Shown: positions 27,150 through 37,010, counted from the stretch's first letter. The stretch is 64,000 bases of DNA from an uncultured bacterium (GCA_937863685.1 CALMGM010000005.1:1138217-1202216); one strand, 5' to 3'. Made by a program: numbers and translations. Notes: generated from the sequence alone by a model not told the origin.

Positions 27150-27728
27150 ATGCTCAAAGATCTAATATTGAAGAACCGAAGCTACCGACGGTTCGATCAG
27201 AATCACAAGATCGATCTGCCTACCCTGCGGGAACTGGTGGAACTGGCCAGGCTGTCTGGCTCGGCCGGCAACCTCCAGCCTCTAAAGTATATTCTCGTTG
27301 CCGATCCCAATATCAATGAGGATATTTTCCCTTTTATGGCCTGGGCTAAATACCTGAAGGACTGGAAGGGCCCAACCCAGGGAGAACGGCCTTCGGCCTA
27401 TATCGTGATGTTGTGGGACACATTCATCTGCCCCAGCAAGATGCATTACGACGCCGGGATATGCGCCCAGAGCATCCTGTTGGGAGCGGTGGAGAAAGGT
27501 TTGGGCGGGTGCATGCTGGCCTCGGTCAACAGTGAGGGATTGAGGAAAGTGCTTGAGATCGATGAGAGATACGAGATACCGCTGGTGATAGCCCTGGGCA
27601 AGCCGGCCGAAACAGTGGTGATAGATGATATCGGCCCGGACGGGAGGATCGAATACTGGCGGGACGACAAGCAGGTGCACCATGTGCCGAAAAGAAGAAC
27701 AGAGGATATGATCGTCAAAGAATATTGA
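27150..27728 (+). CDS. Nitroreductase-family protein
   Basis: LKNRSYRRFDQNHKIDLPTLRELVELARLSGSAGNLQPLKYILV; AGICAQSILLGAVEKGLGGCM. Confidence 0.9.
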   Translation: MLKDLILKNRSYRRFDQNHKIDLPTLRELVELARLSGSAGNLQPLKYILVADPNINEDIFPFMAWAKYLKDWKGPTQGERPSAYIVMLWDTFICPSKMHYDAGICAQSILLGAVEKGLGGCMLASVNSEGLRKVLEIDERYEIPLVIALGKPAETVVIDDIGPDGRIEYWRDDKQVHHVPKRRTEDMIVKEY

Positions 27729-27740
27729 TAAATTATTCCT

Positions 27741-27768
27741 AAAAGCCCCGGGGAACCGGGGCTTTTTT
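27741..27768 (+). terminator. Intrinsic terminator
   Basis: aaaagccccggggaaccggggctttttt. Confidence 0.88.
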
Positions 27769-27824
27769 GTTCGCCATAAATAAGTTGTTGTAACTGTCGC
27801 GTAATAAAAAGTGGCATATGAGCC

Positions 27825-27851
27825 TGGATTCCTGCTTTCGCAGGAATGACA
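27825..27851 (-). repeat. REP-like palindrome
   Basis: tggattcctgctttcgcaggaatgaca. Confidence 0.85.
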
Positions 27852-27962
27852 AGGTTTCTTATTATTTTTAAGTTAAATAAAATAATCGGGAATATTATTC
27901 TCCGGCGGGCGGTATATAGGGCAGTCAACTCAATAATCAACTATAAACCGGAGAGAACGAAG

Positions 27963-29852
27963 ATGAAAAGCAGGATCTTCCCCCTGATCGCAGCCGCGTT
28001 GCTGGCCCTTATATCGGCCGGCATGATCGGCGCCGCCGGAACAGGCATCATCTCATGCAAGGTGGTCGACAGCGCCAATGGCAATCTGCTGGCCGGGGTC
28101 ACATTGATAATCCCGGGCACCTCGTATGTGGCGGTCTCGGACAAGGCCGGGCACTACCAGTTCACCGGCATACCTGAGGGAACATACAAGGTTCAGGCTT
28201 CCCTGGCCGGCTATCAGACCCAGTCCCAAAAGGTCAAGGTGAAAGCCAATTCCACGGTCAAATTGGAATTCAAATTGAAAAAGCCTGGTAAAACCATTTT
28301 GCAGAATCTTGGCTTGGTCAAAGATGAGGCCAAGTTTCCGGCTTCACGTGCTTCCAAGACCGTTTGTTATGAGATGGCCCCTTCGGCCTGCGACCAGACA
28401 GGCGGTTATTATCTTCCGCCGGATTACAACACCGAGGAATATTCCCGGATCTATGAGAACCGCTTTCTGGAGGTCACCCAGAACCCGCTATCCACCTTCT
28501 CCATCGACGTGGATCCGGCCAGCTATGCCAACGTCCGCCGCTTCCTCAATTACGGGCAGATGCCGCCCAAGGATGCGGTCCGCATCGAGGAGCTGATCAA
28601 TTATTTCGATTATAATTATCCCCTGCCGGATGACGGCCGGCCCTTCTCCATCATCACCAATGCCGCCCCCTGCCCCTGGAACAACGGCCACCGGCTGGTC
28701 AGGATAGGGATCAAGGGCAAGGAGATATCCCGGGAAAAGCTGCCCCCCACCAACCTGGTCTTCCTGATAGACGTCTCCGGCTCCATGCAGAGCCCGGACA
28801 AACTGCCCCTTTTAAAATCGGCCTTCAAGATGCTGGTCAACCAGCTGCGGCCCCAGGACCGCATCGCCATCGCAGTCTACGCCAGTTCCGAGGGCCTGGT
28901 ACTGCCGTCCACCTCGGGCAAAGACAAGAAGGCCATTCTCGACATCCTTGACAAACTGGAGGCCGGGGGCTGCACCGCCGGGGCGGCCGGGATCCAACTG
29001 GCCTACAAGGTGGCCGGAGAGAACTTCATCAAGGGCGGCAACAACCGGGTCATTTTAGCCACCGACGGAGATTTCAACGTGGGGGTCTCATCCACCTCGG
29101 AGCTGATCAGGATGATAGAGCAGAAGCGGGAGGCCGGGATATTCCTCTCGGTGCTGGGCTTCGGCGGCGGCAACCTCAAGGACTCCCGGATGGAACAGCT
29201 GGCCGACAAGGGCAACGGCAACTACGCCTACATCGACAACATCACCGAGGCCAAAAAGGTGCTGGTCAACCAGATGGCCGGGACCTTGTTCACCATCGCC
29301 AAGGACGTCAAGATCCAGGTGGAGTTCAATCCGGCCAAGGTCAAGGCCTACAAGCTGATCGGGTACGAGAACCGGATGCTGAACAAGGAGGACTTCAACG
29401 ACGACAAGAAGGACGCCGGGGAGCTGGGGGTGGGCCACACCGTCACCGCGCTCTACGAACTGGTGCCGGCCGGGTCGATGGAAAGAATTTCCAATGTCGA
29501 TGATCTCAAATACCAGAAGATTGAGGCAAAACCAAGCGGCAGCTTCTCCGGAGAGCTGATGACCGTCAAGCTGCGCTACAAGGACCCCGACGGCCAGGCC
29601 AGCAAGCTGATATCCAGACCGGTTCGCGATGATAATGACGAAATGGCAAAGATGCCAGAGGACCTGCGCTTTGCCTCGGCGGTAGCCGAGTTCGGTCTAT
29701 TACTTAGGGATTCGGAGCACAAGGGAAGCTCCAGCTACCGCCAGGTGCTGGAGCTGGCCAGAAATTCCAGAGGAAATGACACCGAGGGCTACCGGGCCGA
29801 GTTCATCAAGCTGGTGGAGGCCGCCAGCCAGTTGGCTGACAAGCAGGACTGA
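27963..29852 (+). CDS. YfbK-like von Willebrand factor A protein with N-terminal carboxypeptidase-regulatory-like domain
   Basis: TNLVFLIDVSGSMQSPDKLPLLKSAFKMLVNQLRPQDRIAIAVYA; N-term VTLIIPGTSYVAVSDKAGHYQFTGIPEGTYKVQASLAGYQT. Confidence 0.92.
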   Translation: MKSRIFPLIAAALLALISAGMIGAAGTGIISCKVVDSANGNLLAGVTLIIPGTSYVAVSDKAGHYQFTGIPEGTYKVQASLAGYQTQSQKVKVKANSTVKLEFKLKKPGKTILQNLGLVKDEAKFPASRASKTVCYEMAPSACDQTGGYYLPPDYNTEEYSRIYENRFLEVTQNPLSTFSIDVDPASYANVRRFLNYGQMPPKDAVRIEELINYFDYNYPLPDDGRPFSIITNAAPCPWNNGHRLVRIGIKGKEISREKLPPTNLVFLIDVSGSMQSPDKLPLLKSAFKMLVNQLRPQDRIAIAVYASSEGLVLPSTSGKDKKAILDILDKLEAGGCTAGAAGIQLAYKVAGENFIKGGNNRVILATDGDFNVGVSSTSELIRMIEQKREAGIFLSVLGFGGGNLKDSRMEQLADKGNGNYAYIDNITEAKKVLVNQMAGTLFTIAKDVKIQVEFNPAKVKAYKLIGYENRMLNKEDFNDDKKDAGELGVGHTVTALYELVPAGSMERISNVDDLKYQKIEAKPSGSFSGELMTVKLRYKDPDGQASKLISRPVRDDNDEMAKMPEDLRFASAVAEFGLLLRDSEHKGSSSYRQVLELARNSRGNDTEGYRAEFIKLVEAASQLADKQD

Positions 29853-29869
29853 TGAGATAAAAAACTCCG

Positions 29870-29897
29870 AGCCGTGCTTTTGGGCACGGCTTTTTTA
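29870..29897 (+). terminator. Intrinsic terminator
   Basis: agccgtgcttttgggcacggctttttta. Confidence 0.85.
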
Positions 29898-29968
29898 TTG
29901 GCGAAAATGTTGCTTGACTTTGATTTTGAATTCAGGTATCTTAGATAGAAAAGAGGCTGATAAAAATT

Positions 29969-30062
29969 GTCATCCTGAGGGAACTTCAAAACCGAACAGG
30001 TTGGAGAATGACAGGTCACCCATTCGATTTGTCAAGCATGTTTGTTTTCTCAGGGTGACAAA
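29969..30062. repeat. Dispersed repeat, family of the 17425/17687 elements
   Basis: gtcatcctgag...cacccattcgatttgtcaagc...tctcagggtgacaa. Confidence 0.6.
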
Positions 30063-30092
30063 GTGCATTGGTTAATATTTAAGGATATTAAA

Positions 30093-31733
30093 TTGAAGAT
30101 AACCATCTGCCAACTCAATCCCACGGTCGGTGATGTCGAGGGCAATGCAAAAAAGATCACCGGCATGTTGGCCCAAACCAAAGCACAGAGACCGGATCTG
30201 ATAATCTTTCCGGAACTGTTTCTCACCGGATATCCGCCCCGCGACCTGTTGGAGAAGGAGTGGTTCATACAACGCTGCAGCGCAGCCATCAGGGAACTGA
30301 CCGAGGCTTCCAGGGATTATCCGGAGACCGGCATCCTCTTCGGCGCACCCACCACGACGGGAAGGGATACCGGCAAGGGGCTTTTCAATTCGGCGGTTCT
30401 CGTCCATAACGGGAAAGTCACCTGCCGTCATAAGACGCTGCTGCCCAGCTATGACGTGTTCGACGAGGCCAGATATTTCGATCCGGCAGATTCTGTGGGC
30501 TTGGTCGATTTCAAGGGCGAAAAGCTGGGCATAACCATCTGCGAGGATGCCTGGAACCATCCCGATCTGTGGCCCAAGCGCAAGCCTTACGATTACGACC
30601 CGGCGGCCGACCTGGCCAAGATGGGCGCCACTCTGCTGATAAACATCTCGGCCTCGCCTTTTGAGGCCGGCAAGGAAAGGACCAGATTCGAATTGATCGG
30701 GCGACACGCCCAAAAGCACGGATTGCCGTTCATCTATGTCAATCAGATCGGCGGCAACGACGAGCTGGTGTTCGACGGCCGGAGTTTCGGAGTGGACAAG
30801 AACGGGCAAATGGCTTGGTCTCTGCCAGCCTTCCAGGAAGATGTGGTGACCATCGACAGTTCCCTGCCCGGCAAACCGGCCGAGCCTCCGGTTCATGATG
30901 AGATAGAATCCATTTATTTGGCTCTCAGGCTGGGGGTGAGGGACTATTTCCGCAAGTGCGGTTTCAACCGGGCAGTAGTGGGACTTTCGGGGGGAATCGA
31001 TTCGGCGGTGGTGGCGGCCGTAGCCGCCGAAGCCTTGGGACCGGAGAATGTGCTGGGGATCACCATGCCGTCTCCCTTCTCGTCGCAGGGAAGCGTGGAC
31101 GATTCCCGCAAACTGGCTGGCAAGCTGGGCATTGAGCTCGAGGAGATATCCATCACTGAGATCTACGAGAAATACCTGGAGATACTGGAACCCCATTTCG
31201 AAGGCCGGACGCCGGACATCGCCGAGGAGAACATCCAGGCCCGGATCCGGGGGAATATACTGATGGCCTTCTCCAACAAGTTCGGGCACCTGGTGCTGAC
31301 CACCGGCAATAAAAGCGAGCTGGCGGTGGGCTACTGCACGCTGTACGGCGACATGAGCGGCGGACTGGCGGTGATCTCGGACTTGCCCAAGACCACGGTC
31401 TACCGGCTGGCCGACCATATCAATCGCGAGCGGGAGGTAATCCCCCGGGTCATAATCACCAAGGCCCCGTCAGCCGAGCTGAGGACCGGCCAGAAGGACC
31501 AGGACACCCTGCCGCCTTACGACGTCTTGGACAGGATACTGGAGGGCAACTTGGAAGATGGTTTATCTATCGATCAACTAGTCGGGCAAGGGCTTGAAAG
31601 AGAGACCGTTGAATGGGTGGTAAGAACCGTCCGGCAGAACGAATACAAGCGCCGACAGGCGGCCCCGGGAATCAAAGTTACCGGCAAGGCCTTCGGCGGA
31701 GGACGCCGGATGCCGATAGCGGCCAGGTATTGA
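30093..31733 (+). CDS. nadE: Glutamine-dependent NAD+ synthetase
   Basis: Amidohydrolase domain (KITICQLNPTVGDVEGNAKK...LPSYDVFDEARYF) plus synthetase domain (VVGLSGGIDSAVVAAVAAEALG); TTG start. Confidence 0.95.
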   Translation: MKITICQLNPTVGDVEGNAKKITGMLAQTKAQRPDLIIFPELFLTGYPPRDLLEKEWFIQRCSAAIRELTEASRDYPETGILFGAPTTTGRDTGKGLFNSAVLVHNGKVTCRHKTLLPSYDVFDEARYFDPADSVGLVDFKGEKLGITICEDAWNHPDLWPKRKPYDYDPAADLAKMGATLLINISASPFEAGKERTRFELIGRHAQKHGLPFIYVNQIGGNDELVFDGRSFGVDKNGQMAWSLPAFQEDVVTIDSSLPGKPAEPPVHDEIESIYLALRLGVRDYFRKCGFNRAVVGLSGGIDSAVVAAVAAEALGPENVLGITMPSPFSSQGSVDDSRKLAGKLGIELEEISITEIYEKYLEILEPHFEGRTPDIAEENIQARIRGNILMAFSNKFGHLVLTTGNKSELAVGYCTLYGDMSGGLAVISDLPKTTVYRLADHINREREVIPRVIITKAPSAELRTGQKDQDTLPPYDVLDRILEGNLEDGLSIDQLVGQGLERETVEWVVRTVRQNEYKRRQAAPGIKVTGKAFGGGRRMPIAARY

Positions 31734-31912
31734 ACATAATAAACAAGATTTTCGTCCGAAAATTGATCCGGATGCAGAAAATATTCAATATCCGGCAACT
31801 AAGGTATTTCGAAGCCAGAAATCAGGATATCCCTTATTGTGTCTTCATGGAAAATATTGTAGTGTAATAAACAATTAAGGACCGGCTAAATTCAGAAATA
31901 GGAGGAGAAAGC

Positions 31913-32776
31913 ATGGCCTCTCAGGTAGCTCTTAAATTGAAGTGCCCCGCCTGCCGCAAGAGCCTGATGGACAAGGCACACAAGATCGACGACCAATCCG
32001 CCATCGATCTGAGGGTGGATGTCAAGGGGAAAAAGGGTTGGATGAGGCTCTCCCCGGTCTACGGCAGCTATAAGATTGAAAGCAAATTTCCCATCGCCAA
32101 GGATACAGTAGTAAAAATATCTTGCCCCCATTGTCAGGCTATTCTGACCGATCACACCGAATGCGATATCTGCAGGGCTCCTATGGTGCCGATGATGCTG
32201 GAGGAGGGGGGCAGGGTCTTCATCTGCTCCCGTAAAGGTTGCAAGAAACATTTCCTGGAGTTCGAGGATGTGGACAAGGCGCTGACCAAATTCTACGATA
32301 CTTATGCTCTGGGCGGAGAGCGGCAGAGAGCCCTGCAAGGCATGAAAAGGCCGGCAGTCGAGGAGCCAGACGCAAAAGAGATCATGGCCAGCGGCAGTTT
32401 TCTGCAGTCCTATTGCCCGCATTGCAAACATACTTTGATAAATCACTGCTCATTGACCTTTACGGTGGTGGGCCGGGGCGGGGAAGAGGGGATGCTGCTG
32501 CTATCGCCCTATCTTAACGTATTCACCAACAGCTCGACCATCGAGATACCCCACGGGGAGGAGGTCAAGGACCTGCGGTGCCCGCATTGCGATCACTCCC
32601 TGCTGGAGAAGCTCAAGAAATGCGAGCGGTGCGGATCGCGGATAGCCAAGATCACGGTGGGAGCCATGCACAAACTTATCACCTTCTTCATCTGCCTCCG
32701 CAAGGGCTGCACCTGGCATGGCATCTCGGGTGAGGATACCAAACTGATAATGCTGGAAGACAGCCAGGAGTGGTAA
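31913..32776 (+). CDS. Uncharacterised Cys-rich protein with two tandem zinc-ribbon-like domains
   Basis: Two copies of CPxC...LSP...CPHCxxxL...CxxC...F.ICxxxGCxxH; co-directional with nfnAB, 1 nt upstream. Confidence 0.85.
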   Translation: MASQVALKLKCPACRKSLMDKAHKIDDQSAIDLRVDVKGKKGWMRLSPVYGSYKIESKFPIAKDTVVKISCPHCQAILTDHTECDICRAPMVPMMLEEGGRVFICSRKGCKKHFLEFEDVDKALTKFYDTYALGGERQRALQGMKRPAVEEPDAKEIMASGSFLQSYCPHCKHTLINHCSLTFTVVGRGGEEGMLLLSPYLNVFTNSSTIEIPHGEEVKDLRCPHCDHSLLEKLKKCERCGSRIAKITVGAMHKLITFFICLRKGCTWHGISGEDTKLIMLEDSQEW

Positions 32777-32777
32777 G

Positions 32778-33614
32778 ATGTATCCGATAATAGACCGCCA
32801 GGAACTGGCCAAGGGCAACATGGTGCTGATCACGGTGGAGGCCCCCCAGATCGCCCGCAAGATCAAGCCCGGGCAATTCGTGGTACTGAGGATCAACGAG
32901 ACCGGCGAGCGGATCCCCCTGACCGTGGCCTACAAGGACCTGTCCCACGGCACCATCACCATCATCTTCATGGTGATCGGAAAATCCACCGCCCTGCTGG
33001 GGTCGCTCAAGGTGGGCGACGCCATCAAGGACCTGGTGGGTCCGCTGGGCGTCACCGAGGAGTTCACCAAACTGGGGACCATCGTCGGCATAGGAGGCGG
33101 CTCGGGCATTGCGGTGCTGCATCATCTGCTGCAGGGCTATGGGGCCGCCGGCAACAAGCTGGTGGGCATCATCGGCGCCCGGGAGCGGGACCTTCTGATT
33201 CTGGAGGATGAGATGAAAACCCTCTGCCAGCAGCTGATCGTCGTTACCGATGACGGCAGCTACGGGATGCACGGTCTGGTGACCGACGCCCTGAAGACCC
33301 TGGTGGAGCGGGACAATCCGGAGCCGATAGACCTGGTGATCGCGGTGGGGCCGCTGGTGATGATGCGGGCGGTGTGCCAGCAGACCAAGCTGTATAATAT
33401 CAAGACCCTGGTCAGCCTGAACCCGGTGATGGTGGACGCCACCGGAATGTGCGGGGCCTGCCGGGTATCGGTGGGGGGAAAGACCCGTTTCGCCTGCGTC
33501 GAGGGGCCGCATTTCGACGGGCATCAGGTGGATTTCGACGAACTGATCCAGCGCAACAACACCTACGGCAGGGACGAGAAGACCTCGCTCCTGTTCTCCA
33601 TCAGAGCCAAATGA
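32778..33614 (+). CDS. NfnA/SudB-like ferredoxin-NAD(P)+ reductase subunit (FAD/NAD-binding, [2Fe-2S])
   Basis: PGQFVVLRINETGERIPLTVA, GTIVGIGGGSGIAVL, MCGACRVSVGGKTRFACVEGPHFDGHQVDF. Confidence 0.92.
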   Translation: MYPIIDRQELAKGNMVLITVEAPQIARKIKPGQFVVLRINETGERIPLTVAYKDLSHGTITIIFMVIGKSTALLGSLKVGDAIKDLVGPLGVTEEFTKLGTIVGIGGGSGIAVLHHLLQGYGAAGNKLVGIIGARERDLLILEDEMKTLCQQLIVVTDDGSYGMHGLVTDALKTLVERDNPEPIDLVIAVGPLVMMRAVCQQTKLYNIKTLVSLNPVMVDATGMCGACRVSVGGKTRFACVEGPHFDGHQVDFDELIQRNNTYGRDEKTSLLFSIRAK

Positions 33615-33627
33615 TAATGAGCCGATC

Positions 33628-35445
33628 ATGTCCGAATTGAAGAAAGAGCAGTTCGATAAGGTCGCCCCCGGCACCGAGTTCACCATCTACTGTCCGCACT
33701 GCCACCAGGGGCTGAATCTTTACGAGCCGAAGTCCAATAAGACCTGGTTCCGCCTGAATATCATTTCCGGAGAACGGAAGGGGGAGTTGTTTTTAAGCCC
33801 CAAGGTGGATGAATTTGAGCAGCGCTCCGGCCTGGAGCTGGCCGAGGGGCAGGTGATGGAGGACATGTCCTGCCCCTTGTGCCAGGCTTCGCTGATCGAG
33901 CCCGAGGCCCACTGCGGAGAATGCGATTCTCCGGCCGCCAAGATTATGATCACGGTCCATTCCCGGCTGATACCGTTCTATATCTGCACCAAGGTCGGCT
34001 GCCACTGGCACGGGATATCCCGGGCCGACGAACTGAGGATCAAACCCAAGGTGGCCCGGCAGAGGGTGCCGGAACAGGATGCCCTCCTGAGGATCCGCAA
34101 TTTCCAGGAGGTGCCCTACGGGTTCACCAGGGAAACAGCCCTGATCGAGGCCCACCGCTGCCTCAACTGCAAGGACCCCAAGTGCCGCATAGGGTGCCCG
34201 GTGGACATCGACATTCCCGGATTCATCGGGCTGATCAAGCAGGAGAAATTCGCCGAGGCCGCCCAGAAGATCAAGGAGAAGAACGCCCTGCCGGCCATCT
34301 GCGGCCGGGTCTGCCCCCAGGAGGATCAGTGCGAAAAAAACTGCATCCTGGCCCTGAAGGAGACCCCGGTGGCCGTAGGCAGCCTGGAGCGTTTCGCGGC
34401 CGATATGGAACGGGAGACCCAGTCGGTGGTGATCCCCAGAAAAGCCCCGGCCAACGGGATCAAGATCGCGGTGGTGGGTAGCGGGCCGGCCGGTCTGACC
34501 CTGGCGGCGGACATGGTGGTCAAGGGCTACAGCGTCACCCTGTATGAGGCGCTGCACAAGCCGGGGGGGGTGCTGGTCTACGGCATTCCCGAGTTCCGGC
34601 TGCCCAAGGCCATCGTTGATTCCGAGATCAACTATCTGCGCCGGATGGGGGTCAAGATCGAGGTCAATTCACTGATCGGCCGGCTGTTCGACCTTAACGA
34701 CCTTTGGGAGATGGGGTACAATGCGGTATATCTGGCGGTGGGGGCCGGGCTGCCGGTGTTCATGAGCATCCCCGGGGAGAACCTGTGCAATATCTATTCG
34801 GCCAACGAGTATCTCACCCGGCTGAACCTGATGAAGGCCTACGCCTTTCCGGATTACGACACCCCGGCCCCCAAGGGCCGCCAGGTGGTGGTGGTGGGCG
34901 CCGGAAACGTGGCCATGGACTGCGCCCGGACCGCCCTGCGCATGGGCAGCCGAGAGGCCACCATCGTCTACCGTCGTTCCCGCGGCGAAATGCCGGCCCG
35001 GCTGGAGGAGATCAATCACGCCGAAGAGGAGGGCATCAAATTCCGACTGATGACCAATCCGGTGCGTTTCATCGGCGACGACCAGCGCTGGGTGCGCCAG
35101 ATAGAATGCGTCCAGATGAAGCTGGGCGAGCCGGATTCCTCGGGTCGCCCCAGGCCGATACCCATCGCCGGATCGAACTTTTTGATCGACACCGACCTGG
35201 TGATCGTGGCGGTGGGCGCCGGGCCTAACCCGGTGGTCTTTTCCGGGTTTCCCGACATCGAGAGGAACAAGCCGGGATATATAAAACCGCTGACGGCCTC
35301 AGGGCGCACCAACCTGCCGGGGGTCTGGGCCGGAGGGGATATCGTCACCGGCTCGGCCACCGTCATTTCGGCCATGGGTATGGCCCGGCTGGCGGCCGAC
35401 GATATGCACAGTTATCTGAACAAAAAACAGGGTTCCTGGCTCTAA
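33628..35445 (+). CDS. NfnB/GltA-like oxidoreductase with an extra N-terminal Cys-rich zinc-ribbon-like domain
   Basis: C-terminal about 450 aa GltD-like (KIAVVGSGPAGLTLAADMV, VVVVGAGNVAMDCARTALRMG); N-terminal about 150 aa matches the domains of the 31913-32776 protein. Confidence 0.92.
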   Translation: MSELKKEQFDKVAPGTEFTIYCPHCHQGLNLYEPKSNKTWFRLNIISGERKGELFLSPKVDEFEQRSGLELAEGQVMEDMSCPLCQASLIEPEAHCGECDSPAAKIMITVHSRLIPFYICTKVGCHWHGISRADELRIKPKVARQRVPEQDALLRIRNFQEVPYGFTRETALIEAHRCLNCKDPKCRIGCPVDIDIPGFIGLIKQEKFAEAAQKIKEKNALPAICGRVCPQEDQCEKNCILALKETPVAVGSLERFAADMERETQSVVIPRKAPANGIKIAVVGSGPAGLTLAADMVVKGYSVTLYEALHKPGGVLVYGIPEFRLPKAIVDSEINYLRRMGVKIEVNSLIGRLFDLNDLWEMGYNAVYLAVGAGLPVFMSIPGENLCNIYSANEYLTRLNLMKAYAFPDYDTPAPKGRQVVVVGAGNVAMDCARTALRMGSREATIVYRRSRGEMPARLEEINHAEEEGIKFRLMTNPVRFIGDDQRWVRQIECVQMKLGEPDSSGRPRPIPIAGSNFLIDTDLVIVAVGAGPNPVVFSGFPDIERNKPGYIKPLTASGRTNLPGVWAGGDIVTGSATVISAMGMARLAADDMHSYLNKKQGSWL

Positions 35446-35476
35446 AAGTGAGCCTTTAAAAACCCATATATTTGTC

Positions 35477-35505
35477 TTGACACTTTGAAATTAAGGATAT
35501 ATAAT
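35477..35505 (+). promoter_or_regulatory. Consensus sigma-70 promoter for gdhA
   Basis: TTGACA-N17-TATAAT (exact consensus). Confidence 0.85.
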
Positions 35506-35573
35506 ACAAAGTTTAATGGATCCCCCAAGTTGTTTTATAACCATTCCCCTTTTAACCATTAACTTTTAAGGAG

Positions 35574-36938
35574 ATGCCAATGTCTCACATCACCGACGTG
35601 ATCGCCAAGGTCAAGGCCAAGAATCCGGGAGAGCCGGAATTCCATCAAGCGGTAGAGGAGGTCATGAAGACCCTGGAACCGACCGTAGCCAAGCACCCCG
35701 AGTTCGTCAAATGGAAGATATACGAACGGATCTGCGAACCGGACCGGGTGGTCATGTTCCGGGTGCCCTGGGTGGACGACAAGGGCGAGGTCCAGGTTAA
35801 CAAGGGTTTCCGGGTCCAGTTCAACAACGCCATCGGGCCCTACAAGGGCGGACTGCGCTTCCATCCTTCGGTCAACCTGGGCATCATCAAGTTTCTGGGT
35901 TTCGAGCAGATCTTTAAGAACAGCCTGACCACCCTGGCCATGGGCGGCGGCAAGGGAGGCTCGGACTTTGATCCCAAGGGCAAGAGCGACCTGGAGGTGA
36001 TGAAGTTCACCCAGTCATTCATGCGCGAATTGTTCCGTCACATAGGAGCCGATGTGGACGTGCCGGCCGGGGACATCGGAGTGGGAGGCCGGGAGATCGG
36101 ATTCATGTACGGATATTATAAAAAGGTCCGCAACGAGTTCACCGGCGTGCTGACCGGCCGGGCCCGGGAATACGGCGGATCGCTGATCCGGCCCGAGGCC
36201 ACCGGCTACGGTTCGGTCTATTTTGGGGCCGAGATGCTGGCCACCCGCAAGAAGGACTACAAGGGTCTGCGCTGCATCGTGTCGGGCAAGGGCAACGTCA
36301 CCCAGTACACCATCGAGAAGATCAACCAGTTGGGCGGCAAGGCCCTGTCCATTTCCGACTCCAGCGGCACCATCATTGACGAGGAAGGCATCAGCGCCGA
36401 GAAGCTGAAGTACGTCATGGAGCTGGCCGAGGTCAAACGCGGCCGGGCCAAGGAATACGCCGACAAGTACAAGAGCGCCAAGTATTACGAGGGCAAGAGC
36501 GTCTGGGACGTGGTCAAGGAACAGGGCATCAAGTTCGACTGCGCCTTCCCTTCCGCCACCCAGAACGAGATCAACGCCGAGCACGCCCAGGCCATGGTCA
36601 AGAACGGCTGCTTCCTGGTCTCCGAGGGCGCCAACATGCCCTCCGACCTGGCGGCCATCAAGATCTACCAGGACAACAACGTGCTGTACGGGCCGGCCAA
36701 GGCGGCCAACGCCGGCGGCGTGGCCACCTCGGGCCTGGAAATGGCCCAGCAGAGCTCCCGCTGGTACTGGAACCGCGAGGAAGTGGACCAGAAGCTGCAG
36801 AGGATCATGCAGGCCATCCACCAGCAGTGCCTGGATGCCTCCGAGACCTACGCCACCAAGGGCGACTATCTGGCCGGCGCCAACATCGCCGGGTTCGTCA
36901 AGGTGGCCAAGGCCATGGTGGCCCAGGGCGTGGTATAG
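35574..36938 (+). CDS. gdhA: Glutamate dehydrogenase (hexameric, NADP-type family)
   Basis: YKGGLRFHPSVNLGIIKFLGFEQIFKNSLTTLAMGGGKGGSDFDPKGKS. Confidence 0.95.
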   Translation: MPMSHITDVIAKVKAKNPGEPEFHQAVEEVMKTLEPTVAKHPEFVKWKIYERICEPDRVVMFRVPWVDDKGEVQVNKGFRVQFNNAIGPYKGGLRFHPSVNLGIIKFLGFEQIFKNSLTTLAMGGGKGGSDFDPKGKSDLEVMKFTQSFMRELFRHIGADVDVPAGDIGVGGREIGFMYGYYKKVRNEFTGVLTGRAREYGGSLIRPEATGYGSVYFGAEMLATRKKDYKGLRCIVSGKGNVTQYTIEKINQLGGKALSISDSSGTIIDEEGISAEKLKYVMELAEVKRGRAKEYADKYKSAKYYEGKSVWDVVKEQGIKFDCAFPSATQNEINAEHAQAMVKNGCFLVSEGANMPSDLAAIKIYQDNNVLYGPAKAANAGGVATSGLEMAQQSSRWYWNREEVDQKLQRIMQAIHQQCLDASETYATKGDYLAGANIAGFVKVAKAMVAQGVV

Positions 36939-36983
36939 ACCCCTCCCTAAGTCCCTCCCCCATTGGGAGAGGGACTTGCCTAG

Positions 36984-37010
36984 AAAGCCCCCGCTTCCAG
37001 CGGGGGCTTT
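36984..37010 (+). terminator. Terminator hairpin
   Basis: aaagcccccgcttccagcgggggcttt. Confidence 0.75.

Noticed and set aside
30072-31418. 448-aa minus-strand ORF
   Set aside because: Antisense shadow of nadE
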